From Kitasatospora albolonga (GTDB lineage Bacteria; Actinomycetota; Actinomycetes; Streptomycetales; Streptomycetaceae): a stretch of DNA of 64,000 bases. The notes beneath the pieces were generated by a model. It was not told the DNA's origin and did no database searches. It was given only the letters and a program-made list of their open reading frames with translations. How positions within the stretch are numbered: position 1 is the first letter of the stretch; every line of letters starts with the position of its first letter. The stretch is taken from contig CP020563.1 in the NCBI GenBank assembly GCA_002082585.1, positions 6,070,001 through 6,134,000 on the forward strand, in the 5' to 3' direction. Below are positions 17,218-26,034 of this stretch, one piece after another. The position numbers were made by a program, and so were the translations under genes.

Positions 17218-18219
17218 ATGACGAGCAGGACGGACGTGAGCGACATGGACATGAAGCAGCGGCAGCGGTACGACGTGGTGGTCGTGGGCGGCGGGGCGGC
17301 CGGCCTGAGCGGGGCGCTGACCCTGGCACGGGCCCGGCGCTCGGTGCTGGTGATCGACGCGGGGGAGCCCCGTAACGCCCCCGCGTCCCAGGTGCACAAC
17401 TACCTGGGCCGGGAGTCCACCCCGCCCGGGGAACTGCTGGAGATCGGCCGGGGCGAGGTGACCGGGTACGGCGGCGAGATCGTCCGGGGCCGGGTGGCCT
17501 CGGCCGAGCGGCTGCCGGGGGAGGGGCGGGGCTTCCGGGTGGTGACGGAGGACGGGACCGCCGTGGAGGCGCGCAGGCTCCTGGTGACGACGGGGCTCGT
17601 GGACGAGCTGCCGCCCGTACCGGGGCTGGCGGAGCGCTGGGGGCGTGAGGTGCTGCACTGCCCGTACTGCCACGGGCGCGAGGTGGCGGACCGCCCGATC
17701 GGGGTGCTGTCCGTCGGCCCCCTCGCCGTACATCAGGCGCTGATGTGGCGGCAGTGGAGCGACGACGTCACCCTCTTCCGCCACACGGGCCCGGAGCCGA
17801 CGGACGAGGAGTACGAGCAGCTCGCCGCGCGGGGCGTGGCCGTGGTGGACGGCGAGGTCGAAGGGCTGGAGGTCGAGGACGACCGGATGACCGGTGTACG
17901 TCTGGCGGGCGGCCGGGTGGTTCCGCGCGAGGCTCTCGTGATCCAGGCCCGGTTCACCGCGCGGTCGGCCGTCCTCGAATCCCTGGGGCTGGTGCCGGTT
18001 CCGCAGGAGATGGGCGGCGAGGTGATCGGTACGTACGTGCCCACCGACCCGGTCGGCGCGACGGAGGTCCCCGGAGTCTGGGCGGCGGGCAACGTCACCC
18101 GCCTCACCGAACAGGTCATCGGCGCCGCCGCGGCGGGCCTGATGGCGGGGGCCGCGATCAATGGCGACCTGATCGCGGAGGACACCCGTAACGCGGTGGA
18201 GGCCCGGCGGCGCGGCTGA
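17218..18219 (+). CDS. Thioredoxin-reductase-like FAD disulfide oxidoreductase
   Basis: A 333-residue flavoprotein. The FAD Rossmann motif is VVGGGAAGLSGA (about 22-33). The redox-active pair is C148/C151 in HCPYCHGRE. A C-terminal FAD motif with VWAAGNVTRLTEQ is present. The place where NADPH-dependent thioredoxin reductases have GxGxxA and an RR pair reads VLSVGPLAVHQALM and TLFRHTG, so canonical NADPH binding is doubtful. Family members of this kind include dithiol oxidases such as GliT/HlmI and atypical thioredoxin reductases. A strong ribosome-binding site (GGAGGTGAT) precedes the ATG. No thioredoxin gene is adjacent. Confidence 0.85.
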   Translation: MTSRTDVSDMDMKQRQRYDVVVVGGGAAGLSGALTLARARRSVLVIDAGEPRNAPASQVHNYLGRESTPPGELLEIGRGEVTGYGGEIVRGRVASAERLPGEGRGFRVVTEDGTAVEARRLLVTTGLVDELPPVPGLAERWGREVLHCPYCHGREVADRPIGVLSVGPLAVHQALMWRQWSDDVTLFRHTGPEPTDEEYEQLAARGVAVVDGEVEGLEVEDDRMTGVRLAGGRVVPREALVIQARFTARSAVLESLGLVPVPQEMGGEVIGTYVPTDPVGATEVPGVWAAGNVTRLTEQVIGAAAAGLMAGAAINGDLIAEDTRNAVEARRRG

Positions 18220-18238
18220 GGGCCTGGGAGGCCCGGTG

Positions 18239-18409
18239 CTACGAGAACACGGCCGAGAAGAGGTCCCGCGCCCACCCGAAGAACGTATGGATCAGCACCG
18301 CCAGCAGGAGGAAGATCCCGACGATCACCGCGGTGACCCAGGAGCAGCCGCCCCCGCTCTCCGCCTCGGGCTCGTCCCGCCCGCCCAGCCCCGCATCGAA
18401 CAGATCCAT
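18239..18409 (-). CDS. Small single-pass membrane protein
   Basis: A 56-residue predicted protein: an acidic N-terminus (MDLFDAGLGGRDEPEAE), a glycine/cysteine spacer, then one strong membrane helix (VTAVIVGIFLLLAVLIHTFF). It converges on the flavoprotein gene, with 19 bases between the stops. The length and composition fit a real small membrane protein, but I know no family. An upstream GGGACG is a weak ribosome-binding site. Confidence 0.5.
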   Translation of the reverse strand: MDLFDAGLGGRDEPEAESGGGCSWVTAVIVGIFLLLAVLIHTFFGWARDLFSAVFS

Positions 18410-18575
18410 GGTTCGTCCCACCCCATCGCGCACACGCACATACCCGTCACCGGAGCCCCCGGCTCCGTGTGCTCCGTGTGCTCCGTGGGGTGAACTCTCG
18501 CACGGGTCGGGCCCGGCGGAAGAGGCGCTGTCGTACTCAGGGCGGGGGAGGGAAGGTACTCAGGCGGCGAGGTAC

Positions 18576-19178
18576 TCAGGCGGCGGAGTCGAACCCCGTC
18601 TCGTCCACCTCGGTCGTCGGGAGCGGCCCGCCCGCCTCGTCGACCTTGTCGGACGACAGCAGCCACGCGCCGTCGGCTCCCCGGGTGAAGGTCATGGTGC
18701 GGGGGAGCGAGGACTCCTCGCACTCCGGCGAACCGTCCTCGATCTCCTGCGGGGTGAACGCGAAGTACAGGCGGGCGTGATCCGTGAGCCGGAGCGTGGC
18801 CGTCCGGTCGGTGACGTCCACGGAGGTGACCTCGATGTCGACCCGCGCCTTTGTGTAGCCGATGTCGAGGCCCTCGTACCGCAGGCCCTTCTCCGCGAGC
18901 GCGGCGAGCTCGCTCCGGGCACGGGTCGCCATGGCCGGGGTGGTCCGGAGGCGCCCGCTCGCCGCTTCCACGGTCGGACGGGCGGCCGTCAGCATGTCGG
19001 CCCGCTGCTGGAGGTAGCCCTCGGCGATCCGGGTGAGTTCGGCGGTGTCGGCGCTGCTTGCCTTGTGGGTGCTTGCCGTCGGCAGCAGGTACATGAGGGC
19101 GAGCACGGCCGAGGCCGCCGAGATCGCGACCGCGGCCGAGACGGTGGCGATGATCCGTCTGCGTCGTGGAATGGGCAT
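18576..19178 (-). CDS. Exported or membrane-anchored protein, unknown function
   Basis: A 200-residue protein with an N-terminal basic stretch (MPIPRRRRI) and one hydrophobic helix (VSAAVAISAASAVLALMYLL), acting as a signal or anchor. The outside domain starts with a helical region (AELTRIAEGYLQQRADML). A beta-rich part follows (VDIEVTSVDVTDRTATLRL, DGAWLLSSDKVDE). The layout resembles the small fold often found N-terminal to amidase domains in Streptomyces, but the enzyme part is absent. AGGGG lies eleven bases upstream of the ATG. Confidence 0.7.
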   Translation of the reverse strand: MPIPRRRRIIATVSAAVAISAASAVLALMYLLPTASTHKASSADTAELTRIAEGYLQQRADMLTAARPTVEAASGRLRTTPAMATRARSELAALAEKGLRYEGLDIGYTKARVDIEVTSVDVTDRTATLRLTDHARLYFAFTPQEIEDGSPECEESSLPRTMTFTRGADGAWLLSSDKVDEAGGPLPTTEVDETGFDSAA

Positions 19179-19402
19179 GATCCCGATCCCCTCTGATCGT
19201 GAGCCGACCGGCCTGACCTGTGTGTTCTTGCCCGGGTGTTCTCGTATGCCTGTGCGTTCTCGTAGGTCAGGACTTCCCTGGCGGGCGCGCCGTTCCCATC
19301 AGGCGATTCAAGGCGATTTTCGGATACGGGAATGGCTGATTCCTGTCCGGCGGCCCGAAAATTCCTGCCGGGGGGATCTTCGGGCCTGCCAGAATCCGGC
19401 GC

Positions 19403-20452
19403 ATGACAGTTCGATACCCGCGCCCTCTGCGTCCTGGTGACCGGATCGGCGTCACCTCTCCGTCGAGCGGAGTCCCGAAGGAGCTTCAGGGGCGCCTCGA
19501 GGTGGCGATCCGCGAGGTGGAGTCCCGGGGGTACGAGGTGGTGGTCGGTCGTTGCATGAGCGGCGACGACGGGCATGTCAGCGCCCCGGCAGCCGACCGC
19601 GCCGCCGAGCTCATGGCGATGCTCACCGACCCCCGTATCAGGGCCGTGGTGCCGCCCTGGGGCGGGGAGACGGCGATCGACCTGCTGCCCCTGCTCGACT
19701 GGGACCGGCTGCGGGCGGCCGAGCCGACCTGGCTGGTCGGGTTCTCCGACCTGTCGACCGTCATGACACCGCTCACCCTCCTCACGGGAACGGCCACCGT
19801 GCACGGCAACAATCTGATGGACACGCCCTACCGGGTGCCCGAGGGGCTGCTGTCGTGGCTCGACATCGTCTCCGCGCCTGCGGGGCACCGGTTCACGCAG
19901 ACCCCTCCCGGCCGCTACCGGGCCACGGGCTTCGACGACTACCGCACCCACCCCGACGTACGGGAGTTCACGCTCGACACGCCCGGCAGATGGACCCGGC
20001 TGGACGGGGGTGGCGACGGGAACGGGGGCGGGGACGTGGAGGCCGAGGGGCGCCTGATCGGGGGCTGTATCGAGATGCTCTGCAACCTCGCGGGGACGCC
20101 CTACCTCGACGCCTCCGCCTTTGCCCGGGCCGCGTCCCCACAAGGACTCCTCGTCTATGTCGAAGCGGGCGGCGACGACGCCTTCGCCATCTGCCGGAAC
20201 CTGCACGGGATGCGGCTGGCCGGTTTCTTCGACACGGCGAACGCGATCCTCGTCGGCCGGACCTCGGCCCCCGGCACCGACTCGCTCACCCAGCACGGAG
20301 CCGTGCTCGACGCGCTGGGCTCCCTGGGCGTGCCGATCCTCGCCGATGTGGAGTGCGGGCACGTTCCGCCGTACCTGCCGATCGTCAACGGGGCGTACGG
20401 CAGGGTCGTCCACACCTCGGACCGGAGCGAGTTGACCCAGACGCTGGACTGA
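19403..20452 (+). CDS. LD-carboxypeptidase / MccF-like S66 serine peptidase
   Basis: A 349-residue cytoplasmic peptidase of family S66, which includes LdcA (murein tetrapeptide recycling) and MccF (microcin C resistance). The N-terminal LRPGDRIGVTSPSS and the nucleophile S115 in GFSDLST are clear. The C-terminal half supplies the Glu/His pair, probably E in VYVEAGG and H in ECGHVPPYLPI. GGCIEML is the usual loop after the linker. The length exceeds classical LdcA (about 305) and is closer to MccF, so a role in peptide-antibiotic detoxification is possible. It stands alone, ending at a strong hairpin. Confidence 0.9.
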   Translation: MTVRYPRPLRPGDRIGVTSPSSGVPKELQGRLEVAIREVESRGYEVVVGRCMSGDDGHVSAPAADRAAELMAMLTDPRIRAVVPPWGGETAIDLLPLLDWDRLRAAEPTWLVGFSDLSTVMTPLTLLTGTATVHGNNLMDTPYRVPEGLLSWLDIVSAPAGHRFTQTPPGRYRATGFDDYRTHPDVREFTLDTPGRWTRLDGGGDGNGGGDVEAEGRLIGGCIEMLCNLAGTPYLDASAFARAASPQGLLVYVEAGGDDAFAICRNLHGMRLAGFFDTANAILVGRTSAPGTDSLTQHGAVLDALGSLGVPILADVECGHVPPYLPIVNGAYGRVVHTSDRSELTQTLD

Positions 20453-20459
20453 GGTCGGC

Positions 20460-20504
20460 CTACGGGCAGGGGTACGGGAGGTGTTCCCGTACCCCTGCCC
20501 GTAG
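20460..20504. terminator. Strong bidirectional hairpin terminator with a spare arm
   Basis: A 20-bp perfect stem (arms 20460-20479 and 20485-20504) with a 5-base loop, between converging genes. The right arm's sequence TACCCCTGCCCGTAC is repeated at 20508-20522, so an alternative, larger fold is also possible. Confidence 0.8.
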
Positions 20505-20529
20505 CCCTACCCCTGCCCGTACGCCGGTC

Positions 20530-21180
20530 TCAGCTGCGCGGGTCGCGCCACATGCCCCACAGCTTCGGCCCGCCGTCGCCCGGGAGCTGGAGCTCCTCGC
20601 GCACGGTGAAGCCGAAGTGTTCGTAGACGGGGAGGTTGGACGCCTTGGAGGACTCCAGGTAGACGGGCTGTCCCGCCGCGTCGGCCTTCGCCAGGCCCGA
20701 GCGGAGCAGCCGGGCCCCGTGCCCCTGGCCCTGGGCGGCGGGGTCGGCGCCGATCAACGACAGGGACCAGTGCGGCTCCTGGGGGGTGTGGCGGGCGGCC
20801 GTCTCCACGGCGTCGCGGAAGAGACCCGCCCGGTCGCCGAGGATGTTCTGCAGCTCCTGGATGGTCTCCGCGTCGGGAACGGCCTTGTCCTGGGCCTCCG
20901 GCGCCACCCAGAACGCGGCTGCCGCCCCGGTGCGCTCGCACACGCCGTGGTGGACGTACTGCCGGGTGAAGATCGTGGTGAAGTAGCGGCCCAACGACGC
21001 CTGGCGGGAGGCGTCTTCGGGGAAGAACCAGCGCATCATCGGGTCGTCGTCGAAGGCGAGGGCCAGGATGCGGCTGATGTCCGGAGCGTCATCGACCGTG
21101 GTGGTGCGCGGTGTGTTCGACAGCGGTGTGCTGGACAGCGGTGTGTTCGGCGGCGTGTTCGATATCGGCATAAAGGCCAT
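20530..21180 (-). CDS. GNAT family N-acetyltransferase
   Basis: A 216-residue acetyl-CoA-dependent transferase. The acetyl-CoA motif is LIGADPAAQGQGHGARLL, followed by VYLESSKASNLPVYEHFGF, the usual last strands. ALAFDDDPMMRWFFPED is typical of a Streptomyces subgroup of unknown acceptor. Residues 5-28 are a low-complexity stretch of repeats (NTPPNTPLSSTPLSNTP) caused by short DNA repeats. The true start may be the ATG three codons later (21171), as ribosome-binding sites are weak for both. Confidence 0.88.
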   Translation of the reverse strand: MAFMPISNTPPNTPLSSTPLSNTPRTTTVDDAPDISRILALAFDDDPMMRWFFPEDASRQASLGRYFTTIFTRQYVHHGVCERTGAAAAFWVAPEAQDKAVPDAETIQELQNILGDRAGLFRDAVETAARHTPQEPHWSLSLIGADPAAQGQGHGARLLRSGLAKADAAGQPVYLESSKASNLPVYEHFGFTVREELQLPGDGGPKLWGMWRDPRS

Positions 21181-21258
21181 TCTGCACCCGATGATCTTGG
21201 GTGGTGGGGGCGGGGTCCCGGTTCCTTCCGCCCCCCTCGGGGCAGGGCGCGCCGCGCG

Positions 21259-21726
21259 TCAGGCGGTCTCGGAGCTCCCCGCTCCCACCGGTTCAACACC
21301 CTTGCCGCGCAGGGCGATCGCTGCCCAGACGGCCGCCGCCACCAGCACGCCCGCCACCATGGCGGCGAGCACCGGTGCCTCCGGCCGCCAGCCCAGGGAG
21401 AGCCGGGTGCCCACGACGGTGAGGACGACGGTGATCGTGCCGGGGGAGTAGACCGGCACCCGGGCCGCCGCGGTGCGCAGGACGGCCGCCGCCGCCAGAC
21501 CCGTCACGGCCCAGACGCCCAGGTAGGGCCAGGGTGAACCGGGGGCGGCGGCGAGCAGCCCGTAGTCGTCGGGGCCGAGCCGGAACAAGGAACCGGCCCA
21601 GCCCAGGCCCACCCCGAGCGCGGTGACGCCCACCACCCAGAGGGTGTGCCGCCACCACGGGCCGGGGCGCACGGCCTCTTCTTCGTCGCCGGGGTCGCTT
21701 GAAGGGGAGGGTTCGAGGAAGTCCAT
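21259..21726 (-). CDS. Integral membrane protein, unknown function
   Basis: A 155-residue protein with four predicted helices: TLWVVGVTALGVGLGWAGSL, YLGVWAVTGLAAAAVL, TITVVLTVVGTRLSLG and LAAMVAGVLVAAAVWAAIAL. An acidic N-terminal tail (SSDPGDEEEAV) precedes them. GTG and ATG are adjacent at the start; the ATG at 21726 is chosen. It resembles small membrane proteins (DUF6113-like) common in actinomycetes, but I am not sure of the family. Confidence 0.65.
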   Translation of the reverse strand: MDFLEPSPSSDPGDEEEAVRPGPWWRHTLWVVGVTALGVGLGWAGSLFRLGPDDYGLLAAAPGSPWPYLGVWAVTGLAAAAVLRTAAARVPVYSPGTITVVLTVVGTRLSLGWRPEAPVLAAMVAGVLVAAAVWAAIALRGKGVEPVGAGSSETA

Positions 21727-21829
21727 CACGCCGGGAAAGACGCGCGGAGGCGGCCGGACGTTGCGTCGGATGATCCCTCACATGATCGGGAACCAGGGCG
21801 CGGAAGGGTCGGGCGTCAGGGGTCGGGGG

Positions 21830-22693
21830 TCAGGTGACCAGGTGGAAGCCCGCGCCGACCCCGCCGTTGGCGTCCAGTTCGCCGATGATGTCCAGGATGG
21901 ACGAACTGTGCTGCGCGCCCCACGCGTTGCCGACCAAGGTCGAGCCGACGACCACGGGGGCCCCGGAGTCGCCGCCGTTGGTCCAGATGAGATGGGTGAA
22001 CCAGATCCCGCTGGTGCCGAGCTTGATACCGCAGGTGAGGCCGGTCCGGTGGCCCTGCTTGCACATCCGGGTGCCGTTGGCGGGCGGGGCGCCGATGCTC
22101 GTGATGGTCGTGCCGTTCACCGTGTTGGTGGGCACGACCACGCTCTCGTCCAGCTTGATGACGGCGTAGTCCAGGCCCTTGGGTCCCGAGTTGAGGAGGT
22201 TGTTCGGGGTGCTGACGTGGGTCACCTCACCGATGACACCCGTCTTCAGGTCGGGCCTGCTGTCCGGGATCGGGGCCGGGGCGAAGGCCGTGCCCGGCGG
22301 GGACTCGTCACGGTAGACCTTCTCCCCGACCAGTTTCCGCCCCTGCTCGTCGATGAAACAGTGCGCGTTGGTCAGGGCCACCAGGTTTCCCCCGGCGTCG
22401 CGACCGACCGCAGTGAGGCTGCATATGTACAGGCCCGTGGGCTGCTCCGGCGTCGGGGTCAGCCGGAACACGATGCCGGTACCGCCCCCGACGGCGGTGC
22501 GGGTCTCGGCGGTACGGGCACCGGTGAGGTGCGAATCGGCGGGCCGGGCGCCGGTGAGGTGGGAATCGGCGGTGCGGGAATCCGCGGTACGGGAATCCGC
22601 GCTGCGGGTCTCGGCGCCTGCGGACGGAGCCGCGGCCAGGGACATCGCGGTGAGGAGGGCCGCGAGACCGGCGGCACGTAACACTCTGAACAT
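21830..22693 (-). CDS. Secreted trypsin-like serine protease (S1 family)
   Basis: A 287-residue precursor with a Sec signal peptide (about 1-27). The catalytic triad is H111 in TNAHC, D175 in LDYAVI and S243 in GGDSGAPV. The cysteines C91/C112 and C211/C221 are placed to form two disulfides. Between the signal and the catalytic domain, residues 29-68 are a tandem repeat of the type ADSRT / ADSHLTGAR. The repeat is also visible in DNA and probably forms a flexible or cleavable pro-region. The ATG has AAGGGTGAG just upstream. It stands alone. Confidence 0.88.
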   Translation of the reverse strand: MFRVLRAAGLAALLTAMSLAAAPSAGAETRSADSRTADSRTADSHLTGARPADSHLTGARTAETRTAVGGGTGIVFRLTPTPEQPTGLYICSLTAVGRDAGGNLVALTNAHCFIDEQGRKLVGEKVYRDESPPGTAFAPAPIPDSRPDLKTGVIGEVTHVSTPNNLLNSGPKGLDYAVIKLDESVVVPTNTVNGTTITSIGAPPANGTRMCKQGHRTGLTCGIKLGTSGIWFTHLIWTNGGDSGAPVVVGSTLVGNAWGAQHSSSILDIIGELDANGGVGAGFHLVT

Positions 22694-23070
22694 GGGCTCA
22701 CCCTTTTGCTGGGCCGGTGCGGACAGGGGCGGAGCACGGCAGGGCCGTGACGCCGGTCGGCCACCGGACGGATGTGGGATACAGGTACTTTCCGGTTTGT
22801 ATCACGCGTCCCGGGCCGCCCGAGGGGGTTCCGATGCGGTTGGCGCATAACCGCGCGTCGAGAGGGTTCCTCCGGCCACGGGACAGGTCCCTGCCCCGGC
22901 CCCGTACACCGCTGGGGGCGTGCCCGGCCCCGTCCGGCGTAACGCGTACCGACCAATGGCGGACCGCCCCATGTGTGAGCTCCCGCTACGGGGATACGTG
23001 GAAGGTGCCGGGTGCCACAGGGGCGGCCGGTACGTCGGCAACGTCATCGGCAACGTAAGGGGAGCACCTC
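22694..23070. other. Intergenic region, no gene seen
   Basis: 377 bases between the divergent protease and GlsB-like genes. It must contain both promoters, but I see no convincing -35/-10 pair or palindrome. The end carries AAGGGGAG, the ribosome-binding site of the gene at 23071, and a short direct repeat TCGGCAACGT. Confidence 0.5.
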
Positions 23071-23337
23071 GTGGGCATCATCGCCTGGATTCTCATCGGC
23101 CTGTTCGCGGGTCTCATCGCCAAGGCGCTCACCCCGGGCAAGGACCCGGGGGGCTGCCTCGTCACGATCGTGATCGGCATCGTGGGCGGGCTGCTCGGTG
23201 GCTGGCTCGGCAAGGTGATCTTCGGCGTCGACTCGATCGACGGTTTCTTCAGCCTGTCGACGTGGATCGCCGCCATCGCCGGTTCGGTGATCATCCTGCT
23301 CATCTACCGCGTGGTCGCGGGGCAGCGGTCCCGCTGA
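23071..23337 (+). CDS. GlsB/YeaQ/YmgE family membrane protein
   Basis: An 88-residue transglycosylase-associated-type membrane protein with three helices: IIAWILIGLFAGLIAKAL, CLVTIVIGIVGGLLGGWLG and WIAAIAGSVIILLIYRV. The glycine-rich second helix is typical. The family is stress-associated in many bacteria, with no defined biochemical role. It starts at GTG 23071 behind AAGGGGAG. Confidence 0.92.
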   Translation: MGIIAWILIGLFAGLIAKALTPGKDPGGCLVTIVIGIVGGLLGGWLGKVIFGVDSIDGFFSLSTWIAAIAGSVIILLIYRVVAGQRSR

Positions 23338-23497
23338 CACCGGCCGCGGGGGCGGCGGAGAAGGTGTTTCCCGGACGGCGGCCCGAGGCCCGGCCGTCCG
23401 GGAGGCCCGAGCCGATTCCTCGACGGGTCGATTCGTCCGCGTTTGCCTACATTGGCAGAGGGCTGGCAGGGCAGCCGTAGGGGGAGCCGTCGCCATC

Positions 23498-23613
23498 GCC
23501 GACGTACCTACGGAGATCGCCGACACACCTGTGGAGGCCGACGCGCCTGCGGAAGCCGATACGCCCGCGGAAGACCCACAAGAGGAAACGCGGAAGACCG
23601 ACAAGAGGAAACG
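23498..23613 (+). repeat. Four 21-bp tandem repeats and a duplicated ribosome-binding site in the catalase leader
   Basis: Four head-to-tail copies of a 21-base unit begin at 23498, 23519, 23540 and 23561 (GCCGAC-type start, imperfect). Then ACAAGAGGAAACG occurs twice, at 23578-23590 and 23601-23613. The second copy is the ribosome-binding site of the catalase gene at 23619. One frame across the repeats is open and would encode ADTPVEA-type heptads running into the catalase start region, but no good start codon is seen for it. Confidence 0.65.
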
Positions 23614-23618
23614 ACGAC

Positions 23619-25142
23619 ATGACCGACACCTCGCGCAAGCCGACCACCTCCGACTCCGGCGCCCCGGTGGAGAGCGACGAGCATTCGCTCACCGTCGGCC
23701 CGGGCGGGCCGATCCTGCTCCAGGACTCCTACCTGATCGAGCAGATGGCCCAGTTCAACCGCGAACGCATCCCCGAACGGCAGCCGCACGCCAAGGGCAG
23801 CGGGGCGTTCGGGAAGTTCGAGGTGACCCAGGACGTCTCCGCGTACACGAAGGCCGCGCTCTTCCAGCCCGGCACCACGACCGACCTGGTCGTCCGGTTC
23901 TCGACCGTGGCCGGGGAGCGGGGCAGCCCGGACACCTGGCGGGACCCGCGCGGCTTCGCGGTGAAGTTCTACACCAGCGAAGGCAACTACGACATGGTGG
24001 GCAACAACACCCCCGTGTTCTTCGTGAAGGACCCGATGAAGTTCCAGCACTTCATCCGGTCCCAGAAACGCCGGGCGGACAACAACCTCCGCGACCACGA
24101 CATGCAGTGGGACTTCTGGACCCTCTCGCCGGAGTCGGCCCACCAGGTCACCTGGCTGATGGGCGACCGGGGCATCCCGCGCACCTGGCGCCACATGAAC
24201 GGCTACACCTCGCACACGTACATGTGGATCAACGCCGAGGGCCGGCGGTTCTGGGTGAAGTACCACTTCAAGACCGACCAGGGCATCGAGACGTTCACCC
24301 AGCACGAGGCCGACCAGATGGCCGCCGCCGACACGGATTACCACACGCGTGATCTGTTCGAGCACATCCGCGACGGCGACTTCCCGAGCTGGACGCTGAA
24401 GGTCCAGGTCATGCCGTACGAGGACGCCAAGGACTACCGGTTCAACCCGTTCGACCTGACCAAGGTGTGGCCGCACGGCGACTACCCGCTGATCGAGGTC
24501 GGCCGGATGACGCTGGACCGCAACCCCACGGACAACCACGCCGAGATCGAGCAGGCGGCCTTCCAGCCGAACAACCTGGTCCCCGGCATCGGCCCGAGCC
24601 CGGACCGCATGCTGCTGGCGCGGCTCTTCTCCTACGCCGACGCCCACCGCCACCGCATCGGCGGCAACTACCAGCAGCTCCCCGTCAACGCCCCCGTCGC
24701 CCCGCTGCACACGTACTCCAAGGACGGGGCGATGGCGTACCGCAAGACCACCGACCCGGTCTACGCCCCGAACTCCAAGGGCGGCCCGGCGGCGGACACG
24801 GAGCGCTACGGCACCCCGCCGAGCTGGTACGCCGACGGGGACATCACCCGGGCGGCCTACGTCGACCACGCCGAGGACGACGACTGGGGCCAGGCGGGCA
24901 CGATGGTCCGCGAGGTCCTGGACGACGCGGCCCGCGACCGCCTGGTGGACAACGTGGTCGGCCACCTCCTCAACGGCGTCACCGAACCGGTCCTCCAGCG
25001 GGCGTTCACGTACTGGTCGAACATCGACAGCACCCTGGGCAAGCGCATCGAGCAGGGCGTCCGCGCGAAGGCCGACGAGAAGGACCCGAAGGCGGCGGAG
25101 CAGGGCAACCCGGCGCGCTCGTCGATGCAGCGGAAGGCTTAG
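23619..25142 (+). CDS. Monofunctional haem catalase
   Basis: A 507-residue clade-typical small-subunit catalase, converting hydrogen peroxide to water and oxygen in the cytoplasm. The active-site residues are H57 (in [13 protein letters not shown]), N129 (in [10 protein letters not shown]) and the haem ligand Y339 (in [12 protein letters not shown]). The residues before the histidine are QP rather than the usual VV. The ribosome-binding site AGAGGA lies eight bases upstream. No Fur/CatR regulator gene is adjacent, unlike the catR-catA arrangement of S. coelicolor. The leader holds unusual tandem repeats. Confidence 0.96.
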   Translation: MTDTSRKPTTSDSGAPVESDEHSLTVGPGGPILLQDSYLIEQMAQFNRERIPERQPHAKGSGAFGKFEVTQDVSAYTKAALFQPGTTTDLVVRFSTVAGERGSPDTWRDPRGFAVKFYTSEGNYDMVGNNTPVFFVKDPMKFQHFIRSQKRRADNNLRDHDMQWDFWTLSPESAHQVTWLMGDRGIPRTWRHMNGYTSHTYMWINAEGRRFWVKYHFKTDQGIETFTQHEADQMAAADTDYHTRDLFEHIRDGDFPSWTLKVQVMPYEDAKDYRFNPFDLTKVWPHGDYPLIEVGRMTLDRNPTDNHAEIEQAAFQPNNLVPGIGPSPDRMLLARLFSYADAHRHRIGGNYQQLPVNAPVAPLHTYSKDGAMAYRKTTDPVYAPNSKGGPAADTERYGTPPSWYADGDITRAAYVDHAEDDDWGQAGTMVREVLDDAARDRLVDNVVGHLLNGVTEPVLQRAFTYWSNIDSTLGKRIEQGVRAKADEKDPKAAEQGNPARSSMQRKA

Positions 25143-25169
25143 GCGAGCAGCCCGTCGGAACGGGAGCGC

Positions 25170-25208
25170 GACTGGCCCCCGCCCCGTCACCCGGGGTGGG
25201 GGCCAGTC
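25170..25208. terminator. Bidirectional hairpin terminator
   Basis: A 17-bp stem with one G:T pair and a 5-base loop, starting GACTGGCCCCC and ending GGGGGCCAGTC. It lies between the converging catalase and PNPOx-like genes. Confidence 0.8.
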
Positions 25209-25221
25209 GTGTGCCGGACAG

Positions 25222-25830
25222 TCAGCCCGCCGCCCCCTCCCAGCCCTCCGGCGCCCACACCCCCGACCGCCGCAGCGCGTTCGAGCAGTGGCGGAAGATC
25301 TCGTCGATCTCGACGACCAGGGCGAGCTTCGGGCGCCGGTCCTTCACGGTCATCGCGTCGAAGAACGGGGCGTCCGTCAGGATGCGGGCGCGGCCGTTGA
25401 CGCGGAGGACGTCCATCGCGCCGGGTATCAGGTAGAGCAGGCCCACGTGCGGGTTGGACAGGATGTTGTGGAAGCTGTCGGCGCGGCGGTTGCCCAGGCG
25501 GTCGGGGAGGGCCAGGGTGCCGGGGTCCAGGACGTGGGTGAAGCCGGGGGCGTCGCCGCGCGGGGAGACATCGCAGTTGCCGGACGCGTCGGAGGTGGAG
25601 AGGGCGCAGAACGGGGAGCGGGCCAGCAGGGCAAGGTCCTCGTCGGTGAGCCGGTCGTGGACCTTGTCGATGACGACGGGGTGCGGGGTGCCCAGGATCT
25701 CGCGCAGCTCCTCCGCCGAGCCCAGGGGGACGGCCCCGGCCAGCGGGCCGGAGGCGGGGGTGGGGGTGGGGGCGGCGGCGTACGGCGAGGGACCGGCGGC
25801 GTACGGCATGGGGTCGGCGGCGTACGACAA
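25222..25830 (-). CDS. Pyridoxamine-5'-phosphate-oxidase-like flavin protein (MSMEG_1061-like)
   Basis: A 202-residue split-barrel protein likely to bind FMN or F420. Characteristic segments are VVIDKVHDRLTDEDLALLARSPF, CDVSPRGDAPGF, LPDRLGNRRADSFHNIL and GLLYLIPGAMDVLRVNGRA. The first 30 residues are repeats of PYAA with proline, threonine and serine, caused by GCGGCGTACGGC-type DNA repeats. The start is TTG at 25830 with GGAG about 12 bases upstream, or ATG at 25809. A weak iron box lies 55 bases upstream, shared with the divergent siderophore importer, so iron control is possible. The true substrate is unknown. Confidence 0.85.
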   Translation of the reverse strand: MSYAADPMPYAAGPSPYAAAPTPTPASGPLAGAVPLGSAEELREILGTPHPVVIDKVHDRLTDEDLALLARSPFCALSTSDASGNCDVSPRGDAPGFTHVLDPGTLALPDRLGNRRADSFHNILSNPHVGLLYLIPGAMDVLRVNGRARILTDAPFFDAMTVKDRRPKLALVVEIDEIFRHCSNALRRSGVWAPEGWEGAAG

Positions 25831-25884
25831 GGAAAGGGCTCCGTACTCGTGGGGGTGCGGCGGCGCGGGGCCGGGCGGGCGCTG

Positions 25885-25903
25885 TTAGGGTGACCTTACT
25901 TTG
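25885..25903. promoter_or_regulatory. Weak iron-box (DmdR/IdeR type) candidate
   Basis: TTAGGGTGACCTTACTTTG matches the 19-base consensus TTAGGTTAGGCTAACCTAA at 11 positions. It lies between the PNPOx-like gene and the siderophore permease operon, where such a box is expected. It is weaker than the one at 29295. Confidence 0.5.
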
Positions 25904-26034
25904 GGGCCCCTTCTGCTCTCCGGCCGGGGTGGACCGGTTGCGGACGGTCGCGTTCCGGGGCCGCCCGGGCTGTGGTGCGGGGGCCTTTCGTCCGGATCGG
26001 GGCGCCCCGCCCCGAACGCGCCGACGAGCAGCCG

